A stretch of DNA of 64,000 nt from Endozoicomonas sp. 8E (GCF_032883915.1 NZ_CP120717.1:5720501-5784500); one strand, 5' to 3'. Positions 53,408-63,236 are shown, counted from the first letter of the stretch. Notes: generated by a model not told the origin, from the sequence alone. Program-made: numbers and translations.

Positions 53408-53559
53408 GCTATTATTTATGGCCAGGTGAGCGATGGAACATGGCAAAAAAAGCCACCATTCCTTATCGTAGAGGGATCATGTCAGCCACTTTCAGCGCCG
53501 ATGGACATCTGCTGACCCTCCATAACGACTATGGACCGGCGAAAATCACTGAACGATAG
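53408..53559 (+). pseudogene. C-terminal remnant of an F-box/WD gene
   Basis: Reads AIIYGQVSDGTWQKK, then loses a base, then in another frame SATFSADGHLLTLHNDYGPAKITER and stop. This is the last one and a half repeats of the family, closest to paralogue 7. It shows that copies in the array also die. Confidence 0.75.
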
Positions 53560-53680
53560 CACAATCAATAGCCCTGAGAGCCACTCTACGTGTGCTGAAA
53601 GACAGAAACCTGCTTTCTACTCATTGATCACTTTCCCAAATCAAAGCCCTGTTTTCTTGTTGATTACGATTAGATCAATA

Positions 53681-53776
53681 TTGTGAACTTTCATAGTAAA
53701 TCCGACTCTAAGCTACAGAATCAATTTTGAATATCCGTGCCAACCAGAGATAAATATCAACTATGGAAAACGAACA
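53681..53776 (+). promoter_or_regulatory. Shared leader, copy 9
   Basis: ttgtgaactttcatagtaaa, then ccgactctaagctacagaat and tttgaatatccgtgccaacc, then agataaatatcaac and the start codon. Confidence 0.75.
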
Positions 53777-55693
53777 ATGGATTGCATAAATAACCATTCC
53801 TGTATTGATGATCGACTTTCATCAAAACCAGATCAATCTCAAACAGGGCCGCCAAGTAGTACCTATGCAGGTAGGGAAGTCATTGAACGTGACAAGAATG
53901 AGTTTTCATTATTGCTCGATTTACCCGAGGATATACAATCCAAAATTTTTACTTATTTCCGGGCTCGTGATATTGCCCGGTTAACACAGGTAAATTCATC
54001 CATTAACAACAGGCTCAAAAATGATGATGCAATGCCAAGGGCATGGTATCGCCGGTTGGCTTCATCACACCAGACTCTTCTAAAGACAATTGTCGCTACA
54101 AAAGATAAAGATGAACTCCGGAAATGGTTGCAGCGTTTTACAAAGGATGAGGCATTAATCAAGTCAATCATGAACCGCCAGGCAAGTATTCACTTTCCTG
54201 CTTTGTTCTTTTCCACTCTCACTAAACGGATGTATCAATGTAAAGCATTTAAATTAGAGACTAAAGCCACCATCCCCTGTGAAAGTTCAAAGCACTATGC
54301 TGCCTTCAGCGCCGATGGACGCCACCTGGTGATCTCCTGTGTTCCCAAAACCTGTACAATCTATGGCCAGGAGAGCGATGGATCATGGGTAGCAAAAGGC
54401 ACTATCTCCCATAATAACTATGTCAGATCAGTCACCTTCAGTGCCAATAGCCACTATGTAGTGACCGCTGGTATGGATGGCGAGGCGAAAATTTATGGCA
54501 AGAAAGACAATCGATCATGGGAAGAAAAAGCCACTATTTCCCATAATCGCTGGGTCCGCTCAGCCACCTTCAGCCCCGATAGCCGCCATGTGTTGACCTG
54601 CAGTAACGACGGCAAGGCGAAAATCTATGGCCTGATGGACGATGGTTCATGGGAAGTAAAAGCCATCATTTCCCATAACGATGGGATCTACTTAGCCACC
54701 TTCAGCGTCGATAGTCACCATGTAGTAACCGCCAGTGGAGACGGCAAGTCGAAGATCTATGGCAGGAAAGACGAACGATCATGGCAAGAAGAAGCCACTA
54801 TTTCCCATGATGACTGGGCCAAATCAGCCACCTTCAGCTCCGATGGCCGCTATGTGGTATCCGTCTGTGGAAATGGCACGGCGAAAATTTATGGCAAGAA
54901 GGACGATGGATCATGGGAAGAAAAAGCCATTATTTCCCATTTTGTCTCAGCCACCTTCAGCTCCGATAATCGCCATGTGGTGACCACCAGAAGAAATGGC
55001 AGTGCAAAAATCCATAGACTTGATGCCGATGGATCATGGAAAGAAAAAGCCATCATTTCCCACAATGGAGAGGTCAACTCAGCCACATTCAGCCCCGATA
55101 GTCGCTATTTAATGACCACCAGTGACGATGGCAAGGCGATAATCTATGGCCAGGATAAAGACGGATCATGGAAAGAAAAGGCTACCATTTCCCATTACCT
55201 AAGTGTCTGCACAGCCAAATTCAGCGCCGATAGCCGACATGTAGTGACCGCCAATTTAGATGGCATAGCGAAAATCTATGGCAAGAAGGACGATGGACCA
55301 TGGGAAGAGAAAGCCAGCATTTCCCATAAAAAAAGTGTCTACTTTGCCACATTCAGCCCCGATAGCCGTCATCTCATCACCTGCAGTCATGATGACACGG
55401 TGAAAATCCATGGCTTGGAGATTGATGGATCATGGAGAGAAAAAGCCATCATCTCCCTTCGAAGGGGTATTACATTAGCAACCTTCACTGTCGATGGCCG
55501 CCATGTGGTCACTGTCAGTTACGCTGGAACAGTAAAAATTTTTGGTCAGAACAGCGATGGATCATGGAAAGAAAAAGCTACCATTTCCCATCTTGGTGTT
55601 ATCCGATCAGCCACCCTCAGCACTGATGACCATTTGTTGACCATCCACAACGCAGAAACGGCGAGCATCACTGAACTAAGTTTGAATGAATGA
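53777..55693 (+). CDS. F-box/WD40-like repeat protein, paralogue 9
   Basis: 638 residues, starting MDCINNHSCIDDRLSSKPDQ. F-box-like segment LDLPEDIQSKIFTYFRARDI, then ARLTQVNSSINN. Eleven repeats, of which the sixth is short (HFVSATFSSDNRHVVTTRRN), losing four residues at the blade start. The same short blade is kept in paralogues 10-12, so these four are one subgroup. It ends ITELSLNE. Confidence 0.82.
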   Translation: MDCINNHSCIDDRLSSKPDQSQTGPPSSTYAGREVIERDKNEFSLLLDLPEDIQSKIFTYFRARDIARLTQVNSSINNRLKNDDAMPRAWYRRLASSHQTLLKTIVATKDKDELRKWLQRFTKDEALIKSIMNRQASIHFPALFFSTLTKRMYQCKAFKLETKATIPCESSKHYAAFSADGRHLVISCVPKTCTIYGQESDGSWVAKGTISHNNYVRSVTFSANSHYVVTAGMDGEAKIYGKKDNRSWEEKATISHNRWVRSATFSPDSRHVLTCSNDGKAKIYGLMDDGSWEVKAIISHNDGIYLATFSVDSHHVVTASGDGKSKIYGRKDERSWQEEATISHDDWAKSATFSSDGRYVVSVCGNGTAKIYGKKDDGSWEEKAIISHFVSATFSSDNRHVVTTRRNGSAKIHRLDADGSWKEKAIISHNGEVNSATFSPDSRYLMTTSDDGKAIIYGQDKDGSWKEKATISHYLSVCTAKFSADSRHVVTANLDGIAKIYGKKDDGPWEEKASISHKKSVYFATFSPDSRHLITCSHDDTVKIHGLEIDGSWREKAIISLRRGITLATFTVDGRHVVTVSYAGTVKIFGQNSDGSWKEKATISHLGVIRSATLSTDDHLLTIHNAETASITELSLNE

Positions 55694-55857
55694 TTGCTGT
55701 TACTAGCCCAGCCTCACATTATTCTTCTGCAACACCTGCCAGGCATGATAGTTCGAACGCACCGGAACACCGGCCACGACTTCAACAATTTCATGGATCA
55801 AAGTCCTGTTTTAAGCACCTAACCAGTTACTTATTATTAGTTACGCTTACATCAATA
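55694..55857. other. Intergenic part of the duplicated unit
   Basis: attattcttctgcaacacct and gcaccggaacaccggccacg are shared with the gaps at 31450, 35612 and 39760, showing that gene and spacer were duplicated together. Confidence 0.5.
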
Positions 55858-55953
55858 TTGTGAACTTTCCTACTAAAACCGACTCTAAGCTGCAGACTCA
55901 ATTTTGAATATCCTTGCCAACCAGGGATAAATAACAACCATGGAAAAGGAACT
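55858..55953 (+). promoter_or_regulatory. Shared leader, copy 10
   Basis: ttgtgaactttcctactaaa, then ccgactctaagctgcagact and tttgaatatccttgccaacc, then agggataaataacaacc. Confidence 0.75.
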
Positions 55954-57867
55954 ATGGATTGCTCGAATAGCAGCTCCAGCATTACTCCACGCTCATCTGC
56001 ACCAGGTCAACCTCCATCAGATACCCCAATGGGTACCATTATGGGCAAGAACGTCATTGAACGTGAGAAGCATGAGTTTTCATTATTGCTCGATTTACCC
56101 GAGGATTTACAATCCAAAATTTTTACTTATTTGCAGGCTCGTGATATTGCCCATTTAACACGGGTAAATTCATCCATTAACAACAGGCTCGAAAATGATG
56201 ATGCAATGGCAAGGGCGTGGTATCGCCAGTTGGCTTCATCACACCAGACTCGTCTAGAGACAATTGTCGCTTCAAAAGATAAAGATGAACTCCGGAAATG
56301 GTTGCAGCGTTTTACAAAGGATGAGGCATTAATCAAGTCAATCATGGATCGTCAGGCAAGTATTCACTTCCCTGCTTTGTTCTTTTCCACTCTCACTAAA
56401 CTGATGTGTCAATGTAAAGCATTTAAATTAGAAACTAAAGCTACCATCCCCTGTAATACTTTAAAGGACTTCGCTTCCTTCAGCGCCGATGGACACCACC
56501 TGGTGATCGCCTGTGACTCTGAAACCTGTAAAATCTATGATCAGGAGAGCGATGAATCATGGGTAGCAAAAGGCACTATCTCCCATGACGAGCAAGTCAG
56601 ATCAGTCACCTTCAGTGCCAATAGCCGCTATGTAGTGACCGCTGGCATGGATGGCAAGGCGAAAATTTATGGCAAGAAGGACGAACAATCATGGGAAGAA
56701 AAAGCCACTATTTCCCATGATCTGTGGGTCAAATCAGCCACCTTCAGCCCCGATAGCAGCCATGTGTTGACCTACAGTAACGACGGCAAAGCGAAAATCT
56801 ATGGCAAGAAGGACGAACGATCATGGGAAGAAAAAGCCACTATTTCCCATGATGATAGGGTCATTTTTGCCACCTTCAGCAAAGATAGTCGCCATGTAGT
56901 AACCACCAGTCTGGATCAGAGGGCAAAAATCTATGGCCAGAGTGACGATGGGTCATGGGCAGAAAAAGCCATCATTCCCCATGATGACACTGTCTACACA
57001 GCCACCTTCAGCCCCGATAGCCGCTATGTGATAACCACCAGCCGGGATAGCAAAGCGAAAATCTATGGCAAGAAGAACGACGGGTCATGGCTGGAAAAAG
57101 CCATTATTCCCCATTTTGTCTCAGTCCAATTCAGCTCCGATAGTGGCCATGTGTTGATCACCAGAAAAAATGGCAGTGCAAAAATCTATAGACTGGATGC
57201 CGATGGATCATGGGAAGAAAAAGCCATCATTCCCCACAATGGAAAGGTTAACTTAGACAAATTCAGCCCCGATAGTCGCTGTTTAATGATCTTCAGTGAC
57301 GATGTCAAGGTGATAATCTCTGGCCAGGATAAAGACGGATCATGGAAAGAAAAAGCCGTCATTTCCCATGCCAGGAGTATCTGGTCAGCCAAATTCAGCG
57401 CCGATAGCCGCCATGTGGTGACCGCCAGTTTAGATAACAAAGCGAAAATCTATGGCAAGAAAGACGATGGATCATGGGAAGAAAAAGCCATCATTCCCCA
57501 TAACAAAGGTGTTTACTATGCCACATTCGGCCCCGATAGCCGTCATGTCATCACCTGCGGTATAGATAACACGGTGAAAATCCATGGCCTGACGATCAAT
57601 GGATCATGGAGAGAAAAAGCCATCATCTCCAATGGTGACGATATTAGATTAGCAACCTTTAGTGTCGATGGTCGCCATGTGGTCACTGCCAGTTTCGATG
57701 GAACAGTGAAAATTTATGGTCAGAACAGCGATGGATCATGGGAAGAAAAAGCCACCAGTTCCCATCCTGGTGCACTCGTATCAGCCACCTTCATCATCAA
57801 TGGCCATGTGTTGACCATCCATGGCGGTAACACAGCGAAAATCACTGAACTACGGATGGATGGATGA
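55954..57867 (+). CDS. F-box/WD40-like repeat protein, paralogue 10
   Basis: 637 residues, starting MDCSNSSSSITPRSSAPGQP, the MDCSNSSS type shared with paralogues 11 and 12. F-box-like segment LDLPEDLQSKIFTYLQARDI, then AHLTRVNSSINN. Eleven repeats with the short sixth blade (HFVSVQFSSDSGHVLITRKN). An upstream out-of-frame ATG at 55940 lies 14 bases before the start. It ends KITELRMDG. Confidence 0.82.
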   Translation: MDCSNSSSSITPRSSAPGQPPSDTPMGTIMGKNVIEREKHEFSLLLDLPEDLQSKIFTYLQARDIAHLTRVNSSINNRLENDDAMARAWYRQLASSHQTRLETIVASKDKDELRKWLQRFTKDEALIKSIMDRQASIHFPALFFSTLTKLMCQCKAFKLETKATIPCNTLKDFASFSADGHHLVIACDSETCKIYDQESDESWVAKGTISHDEQVRSVTFSANSRYVVTAGMDGKAKIYGKKDEQSWEEKATISHDLWVKSATFSPDSSHVLTYSNDGKAKIYGKKDERSWEEKATISHDDRVIFATFSKDSRHVVTTSLDQRAKIYGQSDDGSWAEKAIIPHDDTVYTATFSPDSRYVITTSRDSKAKIYGKKNDGSWLEKAIIPHFVSVQFSSDSGHVLITRKNGSAKIYRLDADGSWEEKAIIPHNGKVNLDKFSPDSRCLMIFSDDVKVIISGQDKDGSWKEKAVISHARSIWSAKFSADSRHVVTASLDNKAKIYGKKDDGSWEEKAIIPHNKGVYYATFGPDSRHVITCGIDNTVKIHGLTINGSWREKAIISNGDDIRLATFSVDGRHVVTASFDGTVKIYGQNSDGSWEEKATSSHPGALVSATFIINGHVLTIHGGNTAKITELRMDG

Positions 57868-57944
57868 CTGATTGTTTGCGGTCAATCCTGTGGTTAGAAG
57901 TTGTCGCATAATTACCACTCGTTCCTGCACGAAGCGAGTTAATA

Positions 57945-58040
57945 TTGTGAACTTTCATAATAAAACCAACTCTAAGCTGCACAATCAATTTTGAATATCC
58001 TTGCCAACCAGGGATAAATAACAATCATGGAAAAGGAACT
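57945..58040 (+). promoter_or_regulatory. Shared leader, copy 11
   Basis: ttgtgaactttcataataaa, then ccaactctaagctgcacaat and tttgaatatccttgccaacc, then agggataaataacaatc. Confidence 0.75.
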
Positions 58041-60032
58041 ATGGATTGCTCAAATAGCAGCTCCTGCAATATTGCTCCACGCCCATCAACACCTGTTCAA
58101 TCATCATCAGATACACCAAGTGGTACCATTATGGGCAAGAACGTCATTGAACGTGACAAGAATGAGTTTTCATTATTGCTCGATTTACCCGAGGATATAC
58201 AATCCAAAATTTTTACTTATTTGCGGGCTCGCGATATTGTCCATTTAACACGGGTAAATTCATGCATTAACAACAGGCTCAAAAATGATGATGCAATGGC
58301 AAGGGCATGGTATCGCCGGTTTGCTTCATCACACCAGACTCGTCTAAAGACAATTGTCACTACAAAAGATAAAGATGAACTCCAAAAATGGTTAAAGCGT
58401 TTTACAAATGATGAGGCATTAATCAAGTCAATCATGGATCGCCAGGCAAGTATTCACTTTCCTGCCTTGTTCTTTTCCACTCTCACTAAACTGATGTGTC
58501 AATGTAAAGCATTTAAATTAGAGACTAAAGCCAGCATCCCCTGTATTACCAGAGAACACTTAGCTGCCTTCAGCGCTGATGGACGCCACCTGGTGATCGA
58601 ATGTGACTATGAGGCCTGTAAAATCTATGGTCAGGAGAGCGATGGAACATGGCAAGCAAAAGGCACTATCTCCCATAATCGGATTGTCAGATCAGTCACC
58701 TTCAGTGCCAATAGCTGCTATGTAGTGACCACTAGTATGGATGGCAAGGCGAAAGTTTATGGCAAAAAGGACCAACGATCATGGGAAGAAAAAGCCACTA
58801 TTTCCCATGACCATGATCAGTGGGTCAAATCAGCCACCTTCAGCCCCGATAGCAGCCATGTGTTGACCTACAGTGACGACGGCAAAGCGAAAATCTATGG
58901 CAAGAAGGACGAACAATCATGGGAAGAAAAAGCCACTATTTCCCATGACTCCAGAGTCAGTTTTGCCACCTTCAGCAAAGATGGTCGCTATGCAGTAACC
59001 ACCAGCTGGGATCAAATGGCAAAAATCTATGGCCAGAGTGACGATGGGTCATGGACAGAAAAAGCCATCATTCCCCATGATGACAATGTCTACACAGCCA
59101 CCTTCAGCCCCGATAGCCGCTACGTGGTGACCGCCAGTCTGGACAGGAAAGCGAAAATCTACGGCCAGATAGACGATGGGTCATGGCTGGAAAAGGCCAT
59201 TGTTTCTCATTTTGTCTCAGTCACCTTCAGCTCCGATAGTCGCCATGTGGCGATCACCAGAGATAATGGCAGTGCACAGATCTATAGACTGGATGCCGAT
59301 GGATCATGGGAAGAAGAAGCCATCATTTCCCATAATGGAAAGGTCAAGTCAGTCAAATTCAGTCCCGATAGTCGCTGTTTAATGACCTCTGGTGACGATG
59401 ACAAGGCGATAATCTCTGGCCAGGATAAAAACGGATCATGGCAAGAAAAAGCCATCATTTCCGATTACCTGAGTAACTGCTCAGCTGGTACAACAGCCTG
59501 GAAGTTTCTTGAATCAATTTCCGGTTACCTAAGGAAGTGCTCAGCCAAATTCAGCGCCGATAGCCGCCATGTGGTGACCGCCACTTTAGATGACAAAGCG
59601 AAAATCTATGGTAAGAAGGACGATGGATCATGGGAAGAAAAAGCCATCATTCCACATAACAAAAATGTCTACTTTGCCAAATTCAGCCCCGATAGCCGTC
59701 ATGTCATCACCTGCAGCAATGATCTCACGATGAAAATCTATGGCCTGAAGATCGATGGATCATGGAGAGAAAAAGCCATCATCTCCCATGATAGTTTTAT
59801 TACATTAGCAACCTTTAGTGTCGATAGCCGCCATTTGATCACTACCAGTTTCACTGGAACAGTGAAAATTGTTGGTCAGAACAGCGATGGATTATGGGAA
59901 GAAAAAGCCAGCATTTCCCATCCTGATATTATCCGATCAGCCACCCTCAGCGCCGATGACCATTTGTTGACCATCCATGGCACGAACACGGCGAGCATCA
60001 CTGAACTAAGTATGAATGATTGCTGTTACTAG
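58041..60032 (+). CDS. F-box/WD40-like repeat protein, paralogue 11
   Basis: 663 residues, the longest complete copy. Starts MDCSNSSSCNIAPRPSTPVQ. F-box-like segment LDLPEDIQSKIFTYLRARDI. Eleven repeats with the short sixth blade. Between repeats seven and eight about 22 residues are inserted: SDYLSNCSAGTTAWKFLESI is followed by SGYLRKCSAKFS, so the YL-x-x-CSA stretch is present twice around new sequence. Repeat two has an extra two residues (HDHDQW). It ends ITELSMNDCCY. Confidence 0.8.
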   Translation: MDCSNSSSCNIAPRPSTPVQSSSDTPSGTIMGKNVIERDKNEFSLLLDLPEDIQSKIFTYLRARDIVHLTRVNSCINNRLKNDDAMARAWYRRFASSHQTRLKTIVTTKDKDELQKWLKRFTNDEALIKSIMDRQASIHFPALFFSTLTKLMCQCKAFKLETKASIPCITREHLAAFSADGRHLVIECDYEACKIYGQESDGTWQAKGTISHNRIVRSVTFSANSCYVVTTSMDGKAKVYGKKDQRSWEEKATISHDHDQWVKSATFSPDSSHVLTYSDDGKAKIYGKKDEQSWEEKATISHDSRVSFATFSKDGRYAVTTSWDQMAKIYGQSDDGSWTEKAIIPHDDNVYTATFSPDSRYVVTASLDRKAKIYGQIDDGSWLEKAIVSHFVSVTFSSDSRHVAITRDNGSAQIYRLDADGSWEEEAIISHNGKVKSVKFSPDSRCLMTSGDDDKAIISGQDKNGSWQEKAIISDYLSNCSAGTTAWKFLESISGYLRKCSAKFSADSRHVVTATLDDKAKIYGKKDDGSWEEKAIIPHNKNVYFAKFSPDSRHVITCSNDLTMKIYGLKIDGSWREKAIISHDSFITLATFSVDSRHLITTSFTGTVKIVGQNSDGLWEEKASISHPDIIRSATLSADDHLLTIHGTNTASITELSMNDCCY

Positions 60033-60079
60033 CAGCCATAGCAATCGAACTTTCTAACTCCCTTTTGCGCTAAAGATTA

Positions 60080-60158
60080 TTGTGAACTTTCCTACTAAAA
60101 CCGACTCTAAGCTGCAGAATCAATTTTGAATATCCTTGCCAACCATGGAAAACGAACT
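60080..60158 (+). promoter_or_regulatory. Shared leader, copy 12 (with deletion)
   Basis: ttgtgaactttcctactaaa, then ccgactctaagctgcagaat and tttgaatatccttgccaacc run straight into atggaaaacgaact. The agggataaataacaac block is missing, which also opens the main frame upstream to 60126. Confidence 0.7.
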
Positions 60159-62093
60159 ATGGATTGCTCAAATAGCAGCTCCTGCAATATTACTCCACGC
60201 CCATCAACACTTGGTCAATCACCATCAGATACTCCAAGTGGTACCGCTATGGGCAAGAACGTCATTGAACGTGACAAGAAAGAGTTTTCATTATTGCTCG
60301 ATTTACCCGATGATATACAATCCAAAATTTTTACTTATTTGCAGGCTCGTGATATTGCCCATTTAAGACGGGTAAATTCAGCCATTAACAACAGGCTCGA
60401 AAATGATGATGGAATGGCAATAGCGTGGTATCGCCAGTTGGCTTCATCATACCAGGCTTGTCTAAAGACAATCGTCGCTACAAAAGATAAAGATGAACTC
60501 CAGAAATGGTTGCAGCGTTTTACAAAGGATGAGGCATTAATCAATGCCACCATGGATCGCCAGGCAAGTATTCACTTTCCTGCTTTATTCTTTTCCACTC
60601 TTAATAAACTGACGTGTCAATATAAAACATTTAAATTAGAGTCTAAAACCACCCTCCCCTGTAACACTTCAGAGGACTTGGCTTCCTTCAGCGCCGATGG
60701 CCGCCACCTGGTGATCGCCTGTGACTCCAAAACCTGTAAAATCTATGGCAAGGAGAGCGATGAATCATGGGTAGCAAAAGGCACTATCTCCCATGATGAG
60801 CAAGTCAGATCAGTCACCTTCAGTGCCAATAGCCACTATGTAGTGACCGCTGGCATGGATGGCAAGGCGAAAATTTATGGCAAGAAGGACGAACGATCAT
60901 GGGAAGAAAAAGCCACTATTTCCCACAGATACTGGGTCCGCTCAGCCACCTTCAGCCCCGATAGCTGCCATGTGTTGACCTTCAGTAACGACGGCAAAGC
61001 GAAAATCTATGGCAAGAAGGACGAACGATCATGGGAAGAAAAAGCCACTATTTCTCATGATGATGAGGTCCATTTTGCCACCTTCAGCAAAGATGGTCGC
61101 TATGTAGTAACCACCAGTTGGGATCACAGGGCAAAAATCTACGGCCAGAGTGACGATGGGTCATGGGCAGAAAAAGCCATCATTCCCCATGATGACATTC
61201 TCTACACAGCCAGATTCAGCCCCGATAGCCGCTACGTGGTAAGCGCCAGCCTGGATAGCAAAGCGAAAATCTATGGCAGGAAGAACGATGGGTCATGGCT
61301 GGAAATAGCCATTATTTCCCTTTTTGCCTCAGTCACCTTCAGCTCCGATAGTCGCCATGTGGTGATCACCAGAGAAAATGGCAGTGCAACAATCCATAGA
61401 CTGGATGCCAATGGATCATGGGAAGAAACAGCCATCATTTCCCACAATGCAAAGGTCAAATCAGTCACATTCAGTCCCGATTGTCGCTGTCTAATGACCT
61501 CCAGTAACGATGGCAAGGCGATAATCTCTGGCCAGAATAAAGACGGACAATGGCAAGAAAAAGCCACCATTTCCCATATAAAAAGTGGCTTCTCACCCAA
61601 ATTCAGCGCCGATAACCGCCATGTAGTGATCGCCAGTTCAGGTAACAAAGCGAACATCTATGGCAAGATGGACGATGGATCATGGGAAGAAAAAGTCATC
61701 ATTTCTCATAGCAAAGGTGTCTACTATGCGACATTCAGCCCCGATTGCCACCATGTCATGACCTGCAGTAAAGATTTAACGGTGAAAATCCATGGCCTGG
61801 AGATTGATGGATCATGGGGAGAAAAAGCCATCATCTCCCATGACACGGGTATCAGATTAGCAGCCTTTAGTGCCGATGGCCGCTATGTGGTCACTGTCGG
61901 TTACGATGAAACAGTGAACATTTATGGTCATAACAGCGATGGATCATGGGAAGAAAAAGCCAGCATTTCCCATCCTGGTATTATCCTATCAGCCACCCTC
62001 AGCGCCGATGACCGTTTGTTGTTCATCCATAGCGCGGGCAAGTCAAGAGTCAATGAATACTCTCTGTTTCACACTAAATGTCGCCTCTTTTGA
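60159..62093 (+). CDS. F-box/WD40-like repeat protein, paralogue 12 (altered C-terminus)
   Basis: 644 residues from the family start at 60159 (MDCSNSSSCNITPRPSTLGQ). An in-frame ATG at 60126 exists because of the leader deletion. F-box-like segment LDLPDDIQSKIFTYLQARDI, eleven repeats. The usual end (KITEL plus a few residues) is replaced by HSAGKSRVNEYSLFHTKCRL and one more residue. The new end is the antisense of the 3' end of the convergent gene at 62043-62810, with 51 bases of overlap, so a recombination joined the two. Confidence 0.8.
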   Translation: MDCSNSSSCNITPRPSTLGQSPSDTPSGTAMGKNVIERDKKEFSLLLDLPDDIQSKIFTYLQARDIAHLRRVNSAINNRLENDDGMAIAWYRQLASSYQACLKTIVATKDKDELQKWLQRFTKDEALINATMDRQASIHFPALFFSTLNKLTCQYKTFKLESKTTLPCNTSEDLASFSADGRHLVIACDSKTCKIYGKESDESWVAKGTISHDEQVRSVTFSANSHYVVTAGMDGKAKIYGKKDERSWEEKATISHRYWVRSATFSPDSCHVLTFSNDGKAKIYGKKDERSWEEKATISHDDEVHFATFSKDGRYVVTTSWDHRAKIYGQSDDGSWAEKAIIPHDDILYTARFSPDSRYVVSASLDSKAKIYGRKNDGSWLEIAIISLFASVTFSSDSRHVVITRENGSATIHRLDANGSWEETAIISHNAKVKSVTFSPDCRCLMTSSNDGKAIISGQNKDGQWQEKATISHIKSGFSPKFSADNRHVVIASSGNKANIYGKMDDGSWEEKVIISHSKGVYYATFSPDCHHVMTCSKDLTVKIHGLEIDGSWGEKAIISHDTGIRLAAFSADGRYVVTVGYDETVNIYGHNSDGSWEEKASISHPGIILSATLSADDRLLFIHSAGKSRVNEYSLFHTKCRLF

Positions 62094-62810
62094 TTCATGA
62101 CTCTCAATAACTGAGAGCAATGGATCATTAAGTAACGATTTGGTCTGTAATGCCTTAAATTCAGTTTTTGCCGATTGATAACCGGGGGCACCAGGAGCAT
62201 AATAGAGCTCATCAAATAAGGGGGTGGTCTCAGTAGCCAGAGACCAACTCACACCAGAAAAGCTATCTTGATTATCTTTAAGGGTATTGGTAACAGAAAA
62301 TAGCACCTCCCCCTCATAACTAACATCATAATAAGAATTAAATAGTTGAGAAAGGCACGTCCCATCATTAATTTTTTGACTTTTTGAAATATTGCGAGGT
62401 TCAAGATATTCAAGTAATTGGATGACATTCTCAAGTACTTGGATACCCTGAGCAGGTGCTGTATTTCTACTACACCTATCTTTATTAATCAGATATTCTT
62501 GTTTCAGATTATCTAGGTAATTTATGATTCTTTTCACAGTTTCCCGGGCTTTTTTGTTTGCTGCGTCTATTTCGGTGCTCTCCTGGCTAGACACTACCCT
62601 CTGTTCAAGTGATGTGCTGGTGCTGGCAACCGCTCCCAACCTCTGACTTGAGTGATCAGGATCACCTCCGTTGACGGCACGCCTCGATGAAGAATCAATT
62701 TTGCCAGATGCCGTTGTAGTTCTTCCGAAGCAGACAGCCTCTGGTGATTCCTTCTCAGGCTTTGGTGAAAATAAACCAACAACGCCGGAATTGTTATCTA
62801 CGTTATTCAT
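62043..62810 (-). CDS. Unknown protein sharing the array's leader
   Basis: 255 residues from the ATG at 62810 (MNNVDNNSGVVGLFSPKPEK). An in-frame codon at 62843 would read through the leader. The first about 15 residues resemble the MDCINNNSG start of the F-box genes, but no F-box or propeller repeat follows. Residues 20-80 are Ser/Thr-rich and disordered-looking. Residues 85-150 form helices. A mixed domain (NSYYDVSYEGEVLFSV) follows. The C-terminus overlaps paralogue 12 and may be altered. A 3' fragment of a sister gene lies at 41880-41955. Function unknown, but it is probably co-regulated with the array. Confidence 0.6.
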   Translation of the reverse strand: MNNVDNNSGVVGLFSPKPEKESPEAVCFGRTTTASGKIDSSSRRAVNGGDPDHSSQRLGAVASTSTSLEQRVVSSQESTEIDAANKKARETVKRIINYLDNLKQEYLINKDRCSRNTAPAQGIQVLENVIQLLEYLEPRNISKSQKINDGTCLSQLFNSYYDVSYEGEVLFSVTNTLKDNQDSFSGVSWSLATETTPLFDELYYAPGAPGYQSAKTEFKALQTKSLLNDPLLSVIESHESKEATFSVKQRVFIDS

Positions 62811-62905
62811 ATTTGATATCTCTTTAGTTAGCTTCGTTCTCACTTAGCAAGAATATTCAAAATTGATTCAATAGTTTTGAGTCGGTTTTGGAAAGTAAGT
62901 TCATA
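62811..62905 (-). promoter_or_regulatory. Shared leader in front of a non-F-box gene
   Basis: Minus strand: gaacttactttccaaaaccg, then actcaaaactattgaatcaa and ttttgaatattcttgctaag. The spacing and core words match the leaders of the F-box/WD genes, with several substitutions. Confidence 0.65.
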
Positions 62906-62994
62906 ACATTGAAGTCAGTGCGATTAACAAACCTGTGAACAATCCAGCAGTACCTGCTCACGGACAAAGTATGAATCAAACTCCCGGAAAACAT

Positions 62995-63108
62995 CATCTT
63001 GACTGCCAGTCGCGATCACAAGGTGAGGATCCATGACCTGGCTGACAATGCCATGATGACCGGGTCAACTCAGCCACCTTCAGCACCGATGGCCTTGTGT
63101 ACAACTCT
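62995..63108 (+). pseudogene. Internal remnant of an F-box/WD gene
   Basis: LTASRDHKVRIHDLA in one frame and RVNSATFSTDGL in another, equal to pieces of adjacent repeats with the DGSW part deleted. A short decayed fragment between two complete leaders. Confidence 0.65.
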
Positions 63109-63236
63109 TTCCTACGCTAGGACCCACAGGGGCTGAAAGAATGGGAACCAGAGTTTTGCGACACCCTCTTGCTACGGATTGATCATTTTTCCGGACCAAA
63201 GTCCTGTTTCTTGTTCGTTACGATTAGATCAATAGT
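63109..63236. other. Intergenic sequence with repeat ends
   Basis: Holds gagttttgcgacaccctc, one end of the palindromic element family, and the gatcattt-ccgga-caaag stretch that precedes several leaders. No gene. Confidence 0.5.
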
